A stretch of DNA of 64,000 nucleotides. Origin: Mercurialis annua. Taxonomy: Eukaryota > Streptophyta > Magnoliopsida > Malpighiales > Euphorbiaceae. This document shows, in pieces, positions 1 to 12,400 of this stretch. Under the pieces are notes generated by a model that worked only from the letters and a program-made list of their open reading frames with translations, was not told the origin of the DNA and did not search any database. The translations under genes and the position numbers were made by a program. Within the stretch, counting starts at the first letter, position 1. Every line of letters starts with the position of its first letter. Location: NCBI RefSeq assembly GCF_937616625.2, contig NC_065571.1, positions 50,267,651 through 50,331,650 on the forward strand, written 5' to 3'.

Positions 1-425
1 TCCGAAAAGTTGAATAGGGTTTGATTAAACTAAATTAAAACATTAATCTGGAGGTTAAGAAACCCAAGCAAGATTATTGTTTAAACTACTCCTACTCCTA
101 AATTAACCAACCGCGGGGGTTGGGGATAAAAAAGCGTAGGGCTTTGAAGTTTGTGTTTGATTGATAATTTGAGTTGTCCCTAATACAAACCTAAAGCTAG
201 CTATTTATAGGGGACAAACCCTAAAATAGAAAACCTAGTCTAGTGAGATACAATCTCTTATTTAGATAAATATTAAGCTAAATGACTAAGATAATGACTA
301 AAAATAAGATAATGACACAAAAAGATAACTACTAAGCTAAGATAAGAATAAAAGGATAGTTGATGGCTTTTGGGCTCAAAAACCCGAATTAGCCCATATG
401 AGCTCTTTTTAGGCCAGTGTAAACA
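1..425 (-). repeat. Partial 3' LTR of the small retrotransposon
   Basis: Matches 1660-2084 with one observed mismatch at 137. The first 82 bp of the LTR (plus-strand numbering) lie left of the window. It also carries the minus-strand TATAAATA, at 202-209. Confidence 0.9.
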
Positions 426-438
426 ATGCCCCCCACGT
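426..438 (-). other. Polypurine tract of the small retrotransposon
   Basis: Minus-strand ACGTGGGGGGCAT directly abuts the TGTTTACACTGG start of the 3' LTR, the position where plus-strand DNA synthesis is primed. Confidence 0.75.
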
Positions 439-1145
439 CTTTTTAGCTGGATGTCAAGAAAGGTATAGAGACGTATTTATATATCGTATGCCATAAATTA
501 TCCAGTGATCGGTCGCTTAGACCGAAAAAATCAAATTTATCGCTCAGCACTTCTTTTGGCCGATCGGATTTCGGTAACCAGCACATAAAATTGATTGGCC
601 TTATTATTATAAACTCAAGAATTATAAATTTTTGGCCGATCGTAGGTGCAAGCCGTGTCATTGTCTAGTTACTGCTCCTCCATCAATTTTTTCCTTTCTT
701 GCTCCTGTTTGCTCATAAAAAATGAAAGCTGGCCCACTTTTCTTTTCAATTCTTACATGGACAAATGAACATTACTGCATGCTTCTACTCAGTTGAACAA
801 CTAGGCGGGCCACATGTCTTTGATTTATCCCGGGCATGTCTAGATTTCTTGATTTGAACAAGAAATTTGGCCGATCATTTTTCTTAAAACACTGGTAATC
901 ATTCATGATAGGCTCCAATTTTGATCGCCTATTCGCATTTGATACTTTGCTTGGCCGATATCTTTCGAATCCCGAGTTTATTCGGTGTTTAGAGAAATCC
1001 GGCCTTTATATTGGCAGTCTCAGCGATATATTATCCTGACAAGACTTTCACCAATAATTTCACTACACTCGTTAAACTATCGAAATCCGCCTTTTTCTCC
1101 CTTTAAATTATTTTGATGGCTCCCTCCATCTGATTCATCGCCTCA

Positions 1146-1547
1146 TCACATATCCGCCGATTTTTTCTGGACTAACTCATTACGCATGGTTATGAAATCG
1201 GCACGTGATAGTGAGGGGCGAGAGAGAGGTAGGTTGCAGACATAATCATTTGTCTCCTCTTCGTGTACTTGATTCAGATGCTTGACTCTGAGATCGACGG
1301 TCGTCGTCCCAGCGGGGGGTGCGTCGGTCCCCTTTTGCAGCTGAAACTCGACGGTCATTGTCACAGCGGGAGGTGCGTCGGTCCTCTTTTGCGGCTGTAA
1401 CCCTGACTTGTCGCCATTTGTCACGATCTTCTTCAAGTCTGAATTTGGATCGCCTGAACATGTGCAATCTACTTCGGGTTGGACTCGGCTACTTGAACGA
1501 GTGCACCTATAACTTTTCTTCGTAGTTCCGGTTTTTGTGCTCACCAT
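1146..1547 (-). CDS. Retrotransposon internal ORF, unknown product, with duplicated 18-residue unit
   Basis: 133-residue open frame whose ATG lies four bases beyond the primer-binding site, where a gag-type ORF would start. I recognise no gag, zinc-knuckle or protease motif. The first third is Lys/Arg/Ser rich. Residues 51-68 and 69-86 are an imperfect tandem duplication (QPQKRTDAPP.. / QLQKGTDAPP..), corresponding to a 54-bp DNA repeat. An overlapping 73-residue frame at 1246-1467 is probably a shadow. The ORF could be the remnant of a longer gag or a chance frame; its position favours a once-translated product, but no function can be given. Upstream control would come from the LTR TATAAATA. 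Confidence 0.4.
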   Translation of the reverse strand: MVSTKTGTTKKSYRCTRSSSRVQPEVDCTCSGDPNSDLKKIVTNGDKSGLQPQKRTDAPPAVTMTVEFQLQKGTDAPPAGTTTVDLRVKHLNQVHEEETNDYVCNLPLSRPSLSRADFITMRNELVQKKSADM

Positions 1548-1550
1548 AAA

Positions 1551-1572
1551 CGCGTCCCCAGTGGAGTCGCCA
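1551..1572 (-). other. Primer-binding site of the small retrotransposon
   Basis: On the minus strand TGGCGACTCCACTGGGGA lies five bases after the end of the 5' LTR. It starts with TGG, as a site complementary to a tRNA 3' CCA end must. From memory this class of site is common in Tat/Ogre-type Ty3 elements; that lineage assignment is an inference. Confidence 0.75.
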
Positions 1573-1577
1573 AAAGA

Positions 1578-2084
1578 TGTTCGCAGGAAAATATTTCCAT
1601 ACTCGAATCTTTGAATTTATAGATGGGTACTTTACAGCTTGATGCTTTAACCGGTTCGGTCCGAAAAGTTGAATAGGGTTTGATTAAACTAAATTAAAAC
1701 ATTAATCTGGAGGTTAAGAAACCCAAGCAAGATTATTGTTTAAACTACTCCTACTCCTAAATTAACCAACCGCGGGGGTTGGGGATAAAAAAGCGCAGGG
1801 CTTTGAAGTTTGTGTTTGATTGATAATTTGAGTTGTCCCTAATACAAACCTAAAGCTAGCTATTTATAGGGGACAAACCCTAAAATAGAAAACCTAGTCT
1901 AGTGAGATACAATCTCTTATTTAGATAAATATTAAGCTAAATGACTAAGATAATGACTAAAAATAAGATAATGACACAAAAAGATAACTACTAAGCTAAG
2001 ATAAGAATAAAAGGATAGTTGATGGCTTTTGGGCTCAAAAACCCGAATTAGCCCATATGAGCTCTTTTTAGGCCAGTGTAAACA
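1578..2084 (-). repeat. Complete 5' LTR of the small retrotransposon
   Basis: 507 bp with TG...CA ends in both orientations. A minus-strand TATAAATA sits at 1861-1868 and is followed downstream by a plausible short leader, as expected for the U3/R boundary. Confidence 0.88.
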
Positions 2085-2509
2085 GAAGCAAGCCTCATTC
2101 TTCAACTGATATTAAGCTAGATGCTTGTGTTTTAAGAACTACCTACGTCCTAATTTCTATGCCAGATCTTCTCTTGACCCTACGTCCTAATATTATTGAG
2201 TTCACATTTGACAAGTTAGTAATGAAGACTCTGAAATGCAAGATGAAGACTCTGTAATGCAAGATGGCAAACATCAATTCCTTTTAATTTTTTGTCAAAG
2301 AAAAGGCATGTGGGATTGATGTATCAAAATAATTATTTTATATTGGCTTAATTTATTTTCTTATTTGTATTTCTCATTAGCTCCATAATTTTTGTATTTA
2401 TACATACATTCTAACTAATTTATTGTTGTTTTGGAATGACAATTTCCTAAATATAAGCAATAGTATGGACATGTTTGGTTTAGGTTAATTATTTTTTCAT
2501 AACTATGAA
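2085..2509. other. Gene-free interval
   Basis: AT-rich sequence between the LTR element and the minisatellite. A short near-duplicated phrase (GAAGACTCTG.AATGCAAGATG) occurs twice near 2222-2266. No ORF, RNA gene or element ends seen. Confidence 0.5.
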
Positions 2510-3860
2510 AAAATGGTGAAAAGTTTATGAAACTATAATGACAATTTTATGATAATATTATGATAAAGTTGTGATATCATTATGATAAGGTTAATGATAA
2601 TATTATAATGTTATGATAAACCAGTTTCTGATTATCATGTCAGCATCACTATATTATAATGTCGTTTTTATAACACTCTAGTGTGATAATGTTATGACAA
2701 TGAAGTATGATAAGGTTATGATAATGTTATGATAACTAAATCAGTTTTTAATTATCATGTCAGTATCACTATAATAATGTATGATAAAATAGTGTCTGAT
2801 TATCATATTAATATCACTACATTATCATGTCGTTATCATAACACTGCAGTATGATAATTAGATGATAATGAAGTATCTTAATATTATGATAATTGGATGA
2901 TAACGTACGTGAAAATATAATTACAAAAAGATTCATGATAACAATGATAACCAAATGATAATTAAATAATAAAGTTATGATAATGGTATGATAATATGAT
3001 ACCTATATGGAAAAAAATTATATAAAAATCATGATAACAAGATGATAATGTGAAGAAAATAGTATGATAAGGTTCTTATTGATAATAAAATGATAATAGC
3101 ATGATAATGTAAAGAAAATAGTATGAAAAACAATTATAGAAAAATTATGGTAACAAGATGATAATAATATGCTACATACGATAATGGCATGATAATAAGA
3201 TGCCAATGCAATATGATACACTGATAATTACATGATAAGGTGAAACTGTGATAATCATATGATAAAGTGATACAGTGATAATCTTATGATAATGTGATAC
3301 TGTGATTTTTGTCTAATATTATCCAGCAGTATCATCACCTTATCATATAATAATCTGCTACATACGCTACTGATAATGACATGATAATAAGATGCCAATG
3401 CAATATGGTACACTGATAATTACATGCTAATGTGAATTTGTGATAATCATATGATAAGGTGATACAGTGATAATCATATGATAAGGTGATAATGTGATTT
3501 TGTCTTATATTATCCAGCAGTATCGTCACATTATCATATAATAATCTGCTACATACGATACTGATAATGACATGATAACGTAATGATAATATGTATGGTA
3601 AGCTTATGATAATATTTATAATCTACTTGAGTCTAATATATAAGTTGAGGGACTACAATGATAAAGTACGTAAAATAATTTTTCCTAATAAAAGTATGAT
3701 AAAGTTATGATAAGATTTTGATAATATTTACGATAAAATATGTTATGAAAATATCATCTATTTTTGCATAAATTATATAAAGTTATAATAATATTATGAT
3801 AGGACTGATAAATTTATGACATTGTAATGATTAAATTATGATAATATTATGATATTGCTA
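2510..3860. repeat. ATGATAA-type minisatellite, about 1.35 kb
   Basis: Dense, irregular repetition of ATGATAA / GTTATGATAATG / GATAATCATATGATAAGGTG throughout. Within it is a higher-order tandem unit of about 190 bp: the phrase GCTACATACG recurs at 3171, 3357 and 3548 (spacing 186 and 191), with matching sequence after each. Short frames of Tyr/His/Ile-rich peptide on the minus strand are by-products of the repeat. Interruptions and substitutions suggest an old array that is still partly homogenised. Confidence 0.85.
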
Positions 3861-5216
3861 TCTACTTCTGCCTGAATTATGTAAAATATTTTATGAAAAT
3901 ATTATGAAAAATTTATAAAAAAAGTACAATATATATAATAAAATAATAGTTTATTATTATCATAATATATAATTAATATGTGTCATATAAATAAATTTTA
4001 TTAAATTTTAATTTTTTTATTTAGTTCATGTATATTTTTAGATCTGATATTAAGTTAGTAGCATATATTTTAAATTTATTAGAAAACTTTAATAATATTT
4101 TAAATAAATAAAAAAGAAATATCAAATTTATTGGTAATTTGTAACCTGCACACTTATTAATTAAAGAATGAAAAAAAAAAGAAATAAAAAAATTGAATTA
4201 ACCAATAAAAAAAAGTTCAAATTTGGTTAGTCATTAATAGTAGGCACAGTTGCGGGATGTGTGCATGTAAGGATGGATGAAAGAAAGAGAGAGAGAAAGA
4301 GATAAAGGGTTAATATGTCATGCTGCATGCAACTCAGAGTAAAATTATAATTGTTTATGACACGGGGAGTACAAACACAAATGAATTGATATTGTGATGT
4401 ATTTTGGTTATCTTTTCTGTGATGAGGTATAATTTACAAATATTTTTTTATTTTAGGTAAATATGTAATAATCTCTATGATGATCTGCACCTAACAATGG
4501 TAATACACCAACTACCAACTATAGAGCTGGTAGAACGTTATTAGTCTATTCAACACCTAAGATTGTGTTGTTTATATATGAGCTTAAAAAATTTAGTTTC
4601 AAAGAAGCTTTTAATAAATTAGAAAGCAAATTGTAGAAAAGCAGATCTCCTTCTTCCAAATTCAAATTCATAAATGCTAGTCATAGTCAAAAAATAATAA
4701 CCTCCTAAGTAGTATGTCAAAATGATAAAATAAATTACGATATGCGAATACCATATTCGTAAGGAAAACTAATAGATTAGGTTTGAGGTTCAATGTGTTG
4801 GTATTATAAACGGATTAATCCGAATATCACATGGATTGAAACATGTTATGTAGTAGATCGACAAGTAAACTCATTCACTTCATTTTCAAAATTTCTCGTA
4901 TCGTGTTCGTGTCAATCCACTTCAACATATATGCTTTTTTTTAAATTACATATTAATATAGTACACATAAAATCTATTTAACTACAATATTATAGGTATA
5001 TCAAAAGCAGATGGATGCCGTCGTTTCCAACACGGCAAAGACATCGCAGTGAATGAAATGCTTGATAAAGTACAATGTTCAACTCAAATAAAACAACAAT
5101 TTGTTCTTCAAAATGTTTACAGCAACGTACTATGTTCAACTCAAATTGGGATTTTATGCGGGAAATTATACATAAATGTCTACTCCCCTAAAGTTGGATA
5201 GAGACTATTTAACGTA
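3861..5216. other. Gene-free AT-rich interval
   Basis: Very AT-rich, with A/T runs and a GA-rich patch near 4276-4305. No coding frame with splice support, RNA gene or clear element boundary. The last few hundred bases probably contain the ALF4 3' untranslated region. Confidence 0.5.
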
Positions 5217-8200
5217 CTATGTTGACTGCTTTAGCCTTTCTTCGACAAGCTCTATACATCGGTACAGAACTAACTCAACTGGGTTTAGAGCACATACCGT
5301 GTCAATTGCAAATTGATCATCCTCACTCTTGTTCTCCGCTATAATTCCAGTCACTAGGGTCCGAAGAGGCATAAGCCATTCATTGTACGCCTTCTGTAAA
5401 TTGTTCCTTGACAGCACTCCAGTATAGTTAGTATTTCCTGTTACATTTTGAAAATAAAGTTCGAATTACCTGAACCATGGCCAGAACACATTTAATAAAA
5501 AGAAAGCACATCATCACTTAGGATTGTCCGAAAAAATCTGCAAAGATATTACCTGATGATTCTGTAATTAATATATATCTGTAGAGGTTGAGTGAAGCTA
5601 GAACCTGTGAAACATCATTTTCTATTCAAAGAAGTACCATAATAAAAGATAAAAAAAATGAAATACTATATGATTCCGAGAAGAGGCAAACAACTTGGAC
5701 TAAGCAAGTTTAAGAATTACTGCGTCTCCATGCTCGGGAAAGGGTGGAGGTCCCCCCACCGGAGGCTTCAAAACAAACTCAACCAATTTTAGCACCCCAC
5801 CAGTCCATATTGATGCAACCGAGTTCCTTTCATTTTCAGACGGCAGAGTTTCGTCTTTTCTTAATGATGTTCTATGGCAATTTTCCATGAACAGCTCACC
5901 TCTAAGAAGATCTAAAAGAATTGCAATCTACATATACATGCACAAGTTTTTCAGTTCAAATTTTGTCAAAAGTTGAAAGTTATAGATCAAATATTGAGCA
6001 GTCTGTTGGGCTTACCAAAGAGGAAGAATCACTTTTTGTAATCAAAACTTCTAAAATATCAAGCCTTTCAGAAGTTGGAGTTTCAGCAATTATCTGGTCA
6101 AGTTGTTGATTGATTACTTGTTGTACAACTATCAAATGGTACATAAATTACACACAGAAAAACAGTGACAGGACCAATATGTAATAAACTTTTCAGCAAT
6201 GGTAAATGGTTATCAGTTTAATGATCACATTATTTAAGTCAGCTTATCTAGAGAAAAAAGAGGATGAAAAAATGCAATTCCAGCCTTTAGACTTGATGGC
6301 ACCTCCAATATTTTCAGCTACGGCTAAAAACCTTACCCTCTTTAAAGCCTGAAAGGCGTTCTTTCTTAATTCAGTGTTTGGAGCATACATGATAACCATT
6401 GTAATGGCCTGAAACATAATTCTGGATGTTAGTGAAGAGAAGAGAAATTGGCATGAAGACTCAAAATAGCAAGATAAACCTGCATAGTAGCACAGAGACT
6501 AGGCAAATAAATAGAGCAGTCCGTGAGTCCATCCTTTTGTGTGCTACTTCCAGTAGTAATGAAAAGCATGAAACTGATGGCGTGTTTCTTTAATTCCCAT
6601 GGCATATTGGTAGAGGCAAGTATGTATTTCAACATGCCTAATGCTTGCCACCTATAAGTTTGGTTAACTTTAAGTTCATCCTTGACCGCAGACATATTCT
6701 CCTTGGCAGCCTGAGCAACTTCATCATATATATCACCCCAGATCACTGTATTAACAAAACAGGAGGTACTAATTTTGAAAGAAGAAGAAAAAAACAGGAT
6801 AAGGAAACTGTGTAGTATTTTGCAAACGCAAACCTGAAAGAGACGCTCCATGTCTGGTGTAAAATAAACAGCTCCCAAAATCATCTTCTTCCTCTATGCA
6901 ATATAATTTAACATTGCAGGAGAAAATTATCAATATTGAATCCGAATTGACAAAATTGGAGTTACACAATAGCTTGCAGTAGAAGTATTATAATGTACCT
7001 TCAACAACAATATTCACTTTTACATCAACATCGGATCCAGTTATTAAACCAAGATATGATAAACCACAATATGGGAAGAAACCGGAAAGTTGTAGCACCA
7101 GGTGCATACAGCTCGAAATCTTATCTCCTTGTTTGATGGAAAGAAGAGCCTGCACATCAAGGGAAGCAATCTTAGAACTAATAACACAATAAAGATCACC
7201 AGAAAACACAATACACAAAGCACTCAACTTAGGAGCTCTAACTAGAGTACATAACTATAAAGATGCGCTAACCATGACTTGTAATACATATAAACCAAGT
7301 AGAGCACGGAGCTTTTCATTTAGTATCCCCTCCTGTCAAATCCACAGAGGATTAGTCATAAATAATAGTGGTTACGTGAGAATATCGCCAAGGTTAGGCA
7401 AATAGATTGGCGTACCAGTTTTGCGCAAACTGCCTTTACAGAATCAGCTATTTCTAAAGCCCTGTGAAACAATTTTATACATTCATCATCGTCATCATCC
7501 AACTCTGAAGTTGTAGCCTTCAGCACATTTAAAATAACAGGAATTGCTACTTTTACTTGCTCATAATGGCGCCTCTGTATGGAAAGGAACACTGAAGAAA
7601 GAAATTAACTACTTGAATTCAAGCACATTAGCAAGCAAGATCTCTTAGTGAGTTCACAAAAGAAATCAAAACATACACGATCATAGCATTTTCCACATAA
7701 GCTATTTGTTTCGTAAACAGATGAAAAATATATAAGAAGATCATGCCTAATTAGTAATTGAACTGCCTATCTCTTAATAATCTTTTTAACTACAACATGA
7801 TGTCGATAAGCTAAACTATCGTCTTCAAGATTCATCCCTAAAATTTATGATATAGTTTACTGAATATTGTCAATAAAACCCCAAAATCTACAGAACATTA
7901 ATAAGTCTCACAGATGCACAACATGATCCTGGTAAATAATGACTCATTGTTTGACATACCTTTTGAAAAGCCACTTAGAAGAACAGCAACATAACCAGAA
8001 GCGTTATGTGGCCTATCGACCGAACCCAATGCCTAATTCAGTAAATTGTATATCATTAATGAACAAGGATCATCATAAGGTTAAAAACAACAATTTCAGA
8101 ATGACCATCAAACCGAGAAATCAAATAAATTTACCTCACAAAGAATGGAATGCATGTCACGCGGATTACATGCGACTATAAAACAATCAATAACGCCATC

Positions 8201-8731
8201 AACACTCTCTAGACATTGACTAGACAAACCTGCAAACTTGGACACAGCTTTAGGCAAATCAAACGAAAGTGCATCAATAACCTCCTATAAAAACAAAAAC
8301 CCATTTTAAGTTAGTACCTCTAAAATCAAACCAAACAGACAGCAGCAATCTTTTTGTTACTCTAAGTGATTAAAATATTTAAGAAAAACCTGGTCTGAAG
8401 CAGGAGAAAGCAAAAAGCTATGAAATTCAGAGAGAATTTCAAATGCATTGTGTTGGGCATCTTGATCATCAGGATTTGATAATGCATAAGTTGAGATTGT
8501 TTCGAGGAAGTTGACCAGCTCTGACGCCGAGTTTACTTCTCCGTCTTTAATCGACTGCGAGAGAAAATAATTTTTTTGAGCATAAATTTTTATAAACGGA
8601 ATGATCTGAAATTTTCGAGAAATGAAATCAAATGAGGAAGGATTTACTTGCGACCAAGAAGATAGAATTTCTTGAAGACGAAGCAGCAGAGGATTAGCGG
8701 AAGAAGAAGTTTTGCGAAGCTCTGTTGCCAT
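5217..8731 (-). CDS. ALF4: Aberrant lateral root formation 4 (ALF4), glomulin-related SCF regulator
   Basis: Minus strand, 14 coding exons: 8731-8648, 8554-8390, 8284-8135, 8032-7960, 7591-7416, 7332-7273, 7149-6999, 6893-6834, 6745-6480, 6408-6337, 6093-6016, 5927-5721, 5604-5553, 5437-5217. All introns are GT-AG with compatible phases; the joined frame is 1815 nt (604 residues), close to the roughly 626 I recall for Arabidopsis. Start MATELRKTSS at 8731; in-frame codons further upstream offer only a GTG. Recognised by family phrases such as ANPLLLRLQEILSS, SELVNFLE, HGASLS/VIWGDIYDE, RWQALGMLK and NEWLMPLRTLV. It is an all-helical YAP-binding/ALF4/Glomulin (Ybp2-type) protein. ALF4 binds RBX1 and restrains cullin-RING ligases, and is needed for pericycle divisions that found lateral roots. 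The exon 11 acceptor (6095-6094) and exon 2 donor (GTTTTT) are the weakest sites. Confidence 0.93.
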
Positions 8732-8771
8732 CTTTTTGCGCACTCAACAGAATTTACAAAATCGGTTTATT

Positions 8772-8779
8772 TTTATATA
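8772..8779 (-). promoter_or_regulatory. Possible ALF4 TATA box
   Basis: Minus-strand TATATAAA about 40 bp upstream of the ALF4 ATG. If it were functional the leader would be very short; a more distal start is equally possible in this AT-rich stretch. Confidence 0.3.
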
Positions 8780-8792
8780 ATCTTAAATTAAT

Positions 8793-9060
8793 TTATAAGT
8801 TAAAACTGAATTTAATTATATTTGTATTAATTAATTTATCGGTGGTGCGAGTACTTGAAGAAAAATAGTAAAATAAACACGAGCCTGATGTGAACATTAT
8901 AAATTTTAAACGAACTGAAATAAATATTTTGTTCAAGTTTAAACGAACCAAAATAAACATTTTGTTTAAGCTTGAACGAACACAAAACCGCTCATATATT
9001 TTATTGACATGAACTGTGAACATCTCAAATTTCGATTATGTTCGGTTCATTTACAACCTT
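8793..9060. mobile_element. hAT-like MITE relic in the ALF4/TRS120 intergenic region
   Basis: Contains phrases such as AAACGAACCAAAATAAAC, GCTTGAACGAACAC and an end of the type CGGTTCATTTACAACC. These resemble the element at 30131-30718, which ends in ...TTATTTACAGCCC. Boundaries and target duplication are not resolved. It occupies much of the 0.7 kb between the divergent start codons. Confidence 0.4.
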
Positions 9061-9416
9061 TGTATAGAAAAAGTACATGTTTAGAAAAACTAAAAAAATC
9101 ATTCAATTATAAAATTAAAAAGCTTAATCTTTTTGAGTTTTTGTAAAGCTATCCACATTTTAAAAAATTATAAATCTATCCCAATTTGAATAATTTATTA
9201 AAAATTTATCTAAATTTTCAAAATCGATTTGATGTTTATTCCCGAATTATATACTCCGCTTGTAAAAATTTCCAATTGATATTTTTTAAAAAAATTAAAA
9301 AAAAATTCACCCATTCCGTTGCCATCGATTTGGCAAAAAAAAAACTATCTTCTTCTCTCACTCACTGGTCTTCTTCACTTGCTTCTCCACTCCATTTCAG
9401 ATCCAAACCAAAAGAA

Positions 9417-12400
9417 ATGGAACCAGACGTCAGCATAGAGACATCATGCATGATCCGAATCGCAATTATACCAATCGGACCGGTCCCGCCAACCATCCTC
9501 CGCGACTATTACTCAATGTTTCTCCGCCACCACACAATTCCTCTCTCCGGCATTAGTTCATTCTACACAGAGCATCAAAAATCGCCATTTTCCAATCAGC
9601 CATGGGACACCGGTTCTCTCCGCTTCAAATTCATTCTCGGCGGTTCACCTCCTAGTCCATGGGAAGATTTTCAATCCAATCGCAAGATTCTCGCCGTCAT
9701 CGGCGTTTGTCACTGCCCTTCTTCTCCTGATCTCGATTCTGTTATCGATCAGTTTAACGCCGCTTGTAAAAATTACTCTTCTGCCCTTATTTCTCGCTGT
9801 TTCGCCTTTTCGCCTTGCGATTCTCAGGTTAGGTTATGTTCAATTGGATTATTGTAAAAATTATATGAGTTTAATTTTTTTTATTAAATGTTTTTGTTTT
9901 TGTTTGATTTGTGAGTTAGTTGGAGGATGGAGGTAAACAGGAGGAGAATTTGAAATTGTTTCCGCCCGCCGATCGGGAAACCCTAGAGATACATTTGCAG
10001 ACTATGATGCAAGATATAGCTGCTTCCTTGCTGATGGAATTTGAGAAATGGGTTTTACAGGCTGAATCTGCCGGAACTATACTCAAGACGCCTTTGGATT
10101 CGCAAGCAAGTTTAAGTTCAGAGGAGGTTTATGTCTAGGTGTTTTATACATTTTTGTTAATTTATTTATCATTTCTTTAAGTTGCAGTTTTATTATTGGA
10201 TATTATGCATTTGTCGAGTTTGTTTGAATTTGGCTTTGAAATCGCAGGTGATCAAGGCTAAAAAGAGGAGGCTTGCGCGTGCACAAAAGACTATTGGGGA
10301 TTATTGTTTGTTAGCTGGATCACCTGTTGATGCTAATGCCCACTATTCGACTGCTCTTGAATTAGCTAGATTGACTACTGATTTCTTCTGGTATGCTGGA
10401 GCTTTGGAGGGTAGTGTTTGTGCCTTGCTGGTATGTAGACATTTTTAATGAAAAAAGTTCATTTGTGAGCTTTGATAAATGTCTCGCCAAGTACTTTGTT
10501 TTATTAGTTGTACATTTAATGTTGTGATTATGTTTAACTATGATATCATTTAAGTAGGTAGAATATGAGCCCCTTTGTCCTGTTAAAATAATGGTACCAG
10601 CTTGTTGTTCAGACTTGTATGGACTGTTTTAACGCATTTCATTTAATAGTAATTTATTTGAACTTTATACTGATACCTTGGAGTTGTGTTATTTATGTTT
10701 TATGTTATCAGATAGATCAAATGGGCCAAAAGGATGCAGTTTTTGAGGATGAGGTTAGGTATCGGTACGGTAGCGTGATATCACATTACAAGAAGTCATT
10801 TACACCAGATAATGCTCAAAGGTCGTTATTTTTCTTTCAATTTAGTCATGAATGTTGATATATTTTTAGAAAAGCTGGTTTATATTAGTTGCACAACCTG
10901 AGGAATTGTAAAGTGTAATGCATTCCATATATTTCAACACTTGAATGCATTTATCAGCACAAATTAGCAAAACTATATGTTTCATTGCAACTTTATTGAC
11001 TTTAAACTTTTTATGTTATGCCTATAGGGCGTTTAGGCTTTTATATTCTTAGTTTTAATTTGCTGACTGGAATTTTTTATTTAAATTTTGGGATGCAGAG
11101 TTTCTCCTTTAAGCTTTGAACTTGAAGCTACTCTGAAATTGGCAAGATTTCTTTCCAGGTACATATATTTGAATATGTCCATTCTTTTTGTGTGTGAGCA
11201 AGCGTAGGAGGACATGGTACTCGAATGCAGTAGCTGCATTTATACTTCATTCGTCTTATAATTGCATACTTATAGATCTTGTAGATGCATCATGCGTGTA
11301 TGCAGCTTCCTTTGGCATCAAAACATTTCCACACCTTAGTTTCTGAATCTCTGATGTCTATGTTTTCTCATTGAACTTATTTTTTCGATCATTATTTCTT
11401 TAGTAATTCTTGTTTTTTCTTTTTAGAAGAGGATTTACTAAGGATGTGGTGGAGTTGCTAACTAGTGCTGCTGATGGTGCGAGATCTTTGATTGATGTCA
11501 GTGATAGACTTGTATTATATGTTGAAATAGCTCGCTTGTATGGGTCTCTTGGCTATCAGAGGAAAGCGGCATTTTTTTCAAGGCAGGTAGCCCAGCTTTA
11601 TATGCAACAAGATAATAGATTGGCAGCTATCAGTGCTATGCAAGTTTTGGCAATGACCACCAGCGCATATCGTGTTCAGAGTAGAGCATCCTTCTCCAGT
11701 CATCTTCCTTCCAACGTAAGTTCTCAAGTAGGGGAAAAATATTTGGAGTCTTTGACATGCATGATTACATTGGTACCCAGAATATTGATGTTCTACTTTC
11801 CTCTTTTTTTTAACTTTATGTTCTTGGATTTAGATTCATATGAACTCATGAGAAACAACTTTTCACTTTCAAATCCTTGTTTCAGCTGACCATCAATGTC
11901 TCTTCGGGCTAATGCAATTTTTTGTTTGTACTATTAGATTTGCCTTTGATTTTTCTCTGCCTTATGTTTGAATTTAGCTTCTCTCATATGCATATTTGAG
12001 AATTTATATCTATGCTGCATCTTTATTATGATTACAGATCCTTAGCTCTTTTGACTGATTTGACATGTATAATTCTCCATGTCCCTAAAGTGCTACATTT
12101 GCTAATTTTTCTTTTCAGAAGGAAATTGGATCCAGCCATGCTGATAATGGAAAAATGCATCACCAGTCAATTGTTTCTTTATTCGAGTCTCAGTGGAGCA
12201 CATTGCAGATGGTTGTACTGAGGGAGATATTGCTTTCTGCGGTGCGTGCTGGAGATCCTCTTGCTGCTTGGAGTGCTGCTGCACGGCTACTAAGATCATA
12301 TTATCCTCTTATCACACCAGCTGGACAAAATGGCCTTGCTAGTGCACTTGCTAATTCAGCTGAAAGGCTACCTTTAGGAACCCGCTGTGCTGATCCTGCC

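Larger units (their letters stand above)
1..2084 (-). mobile_element. Small non-autonomous LTR retrotransposon (left LTR truncated by window edge)
   Basis: Two direct repeats, 1-425 and 1578-2084, align without gaps at an offset of 1659; I saw one substitution (T137 versus C1796). The complete copy begins TGTTCGCAGG and ends GTGTAAACA. Read on the minus strand, the LTR at 1578-2084 is followed by a primer-binding-type site (TGGCGACTCCACTGGGGA), and the LTR at 1-425 is preceded by a purine tract (GTGGGGGGCAT). The element is therefore minus-strand: 5' LTR right, 3' LTR left. The LTR is 507 bp and the internal region 1152 bp; about 82 bp of the 3' LTR lies outside the window. No reverse transcriptase, integrase or protease is present, so it must depend on other elements. 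Near-identical LTRs imply a recent insertion. The target duplication cannot be checked because one end is missing. Confidence 0.9.

Noticed and set aside
443..661. 72-residue minus-strand frame in the small LTR element
   Set aside because: Does not connect with the internal ORF and shows no retroelement motif.
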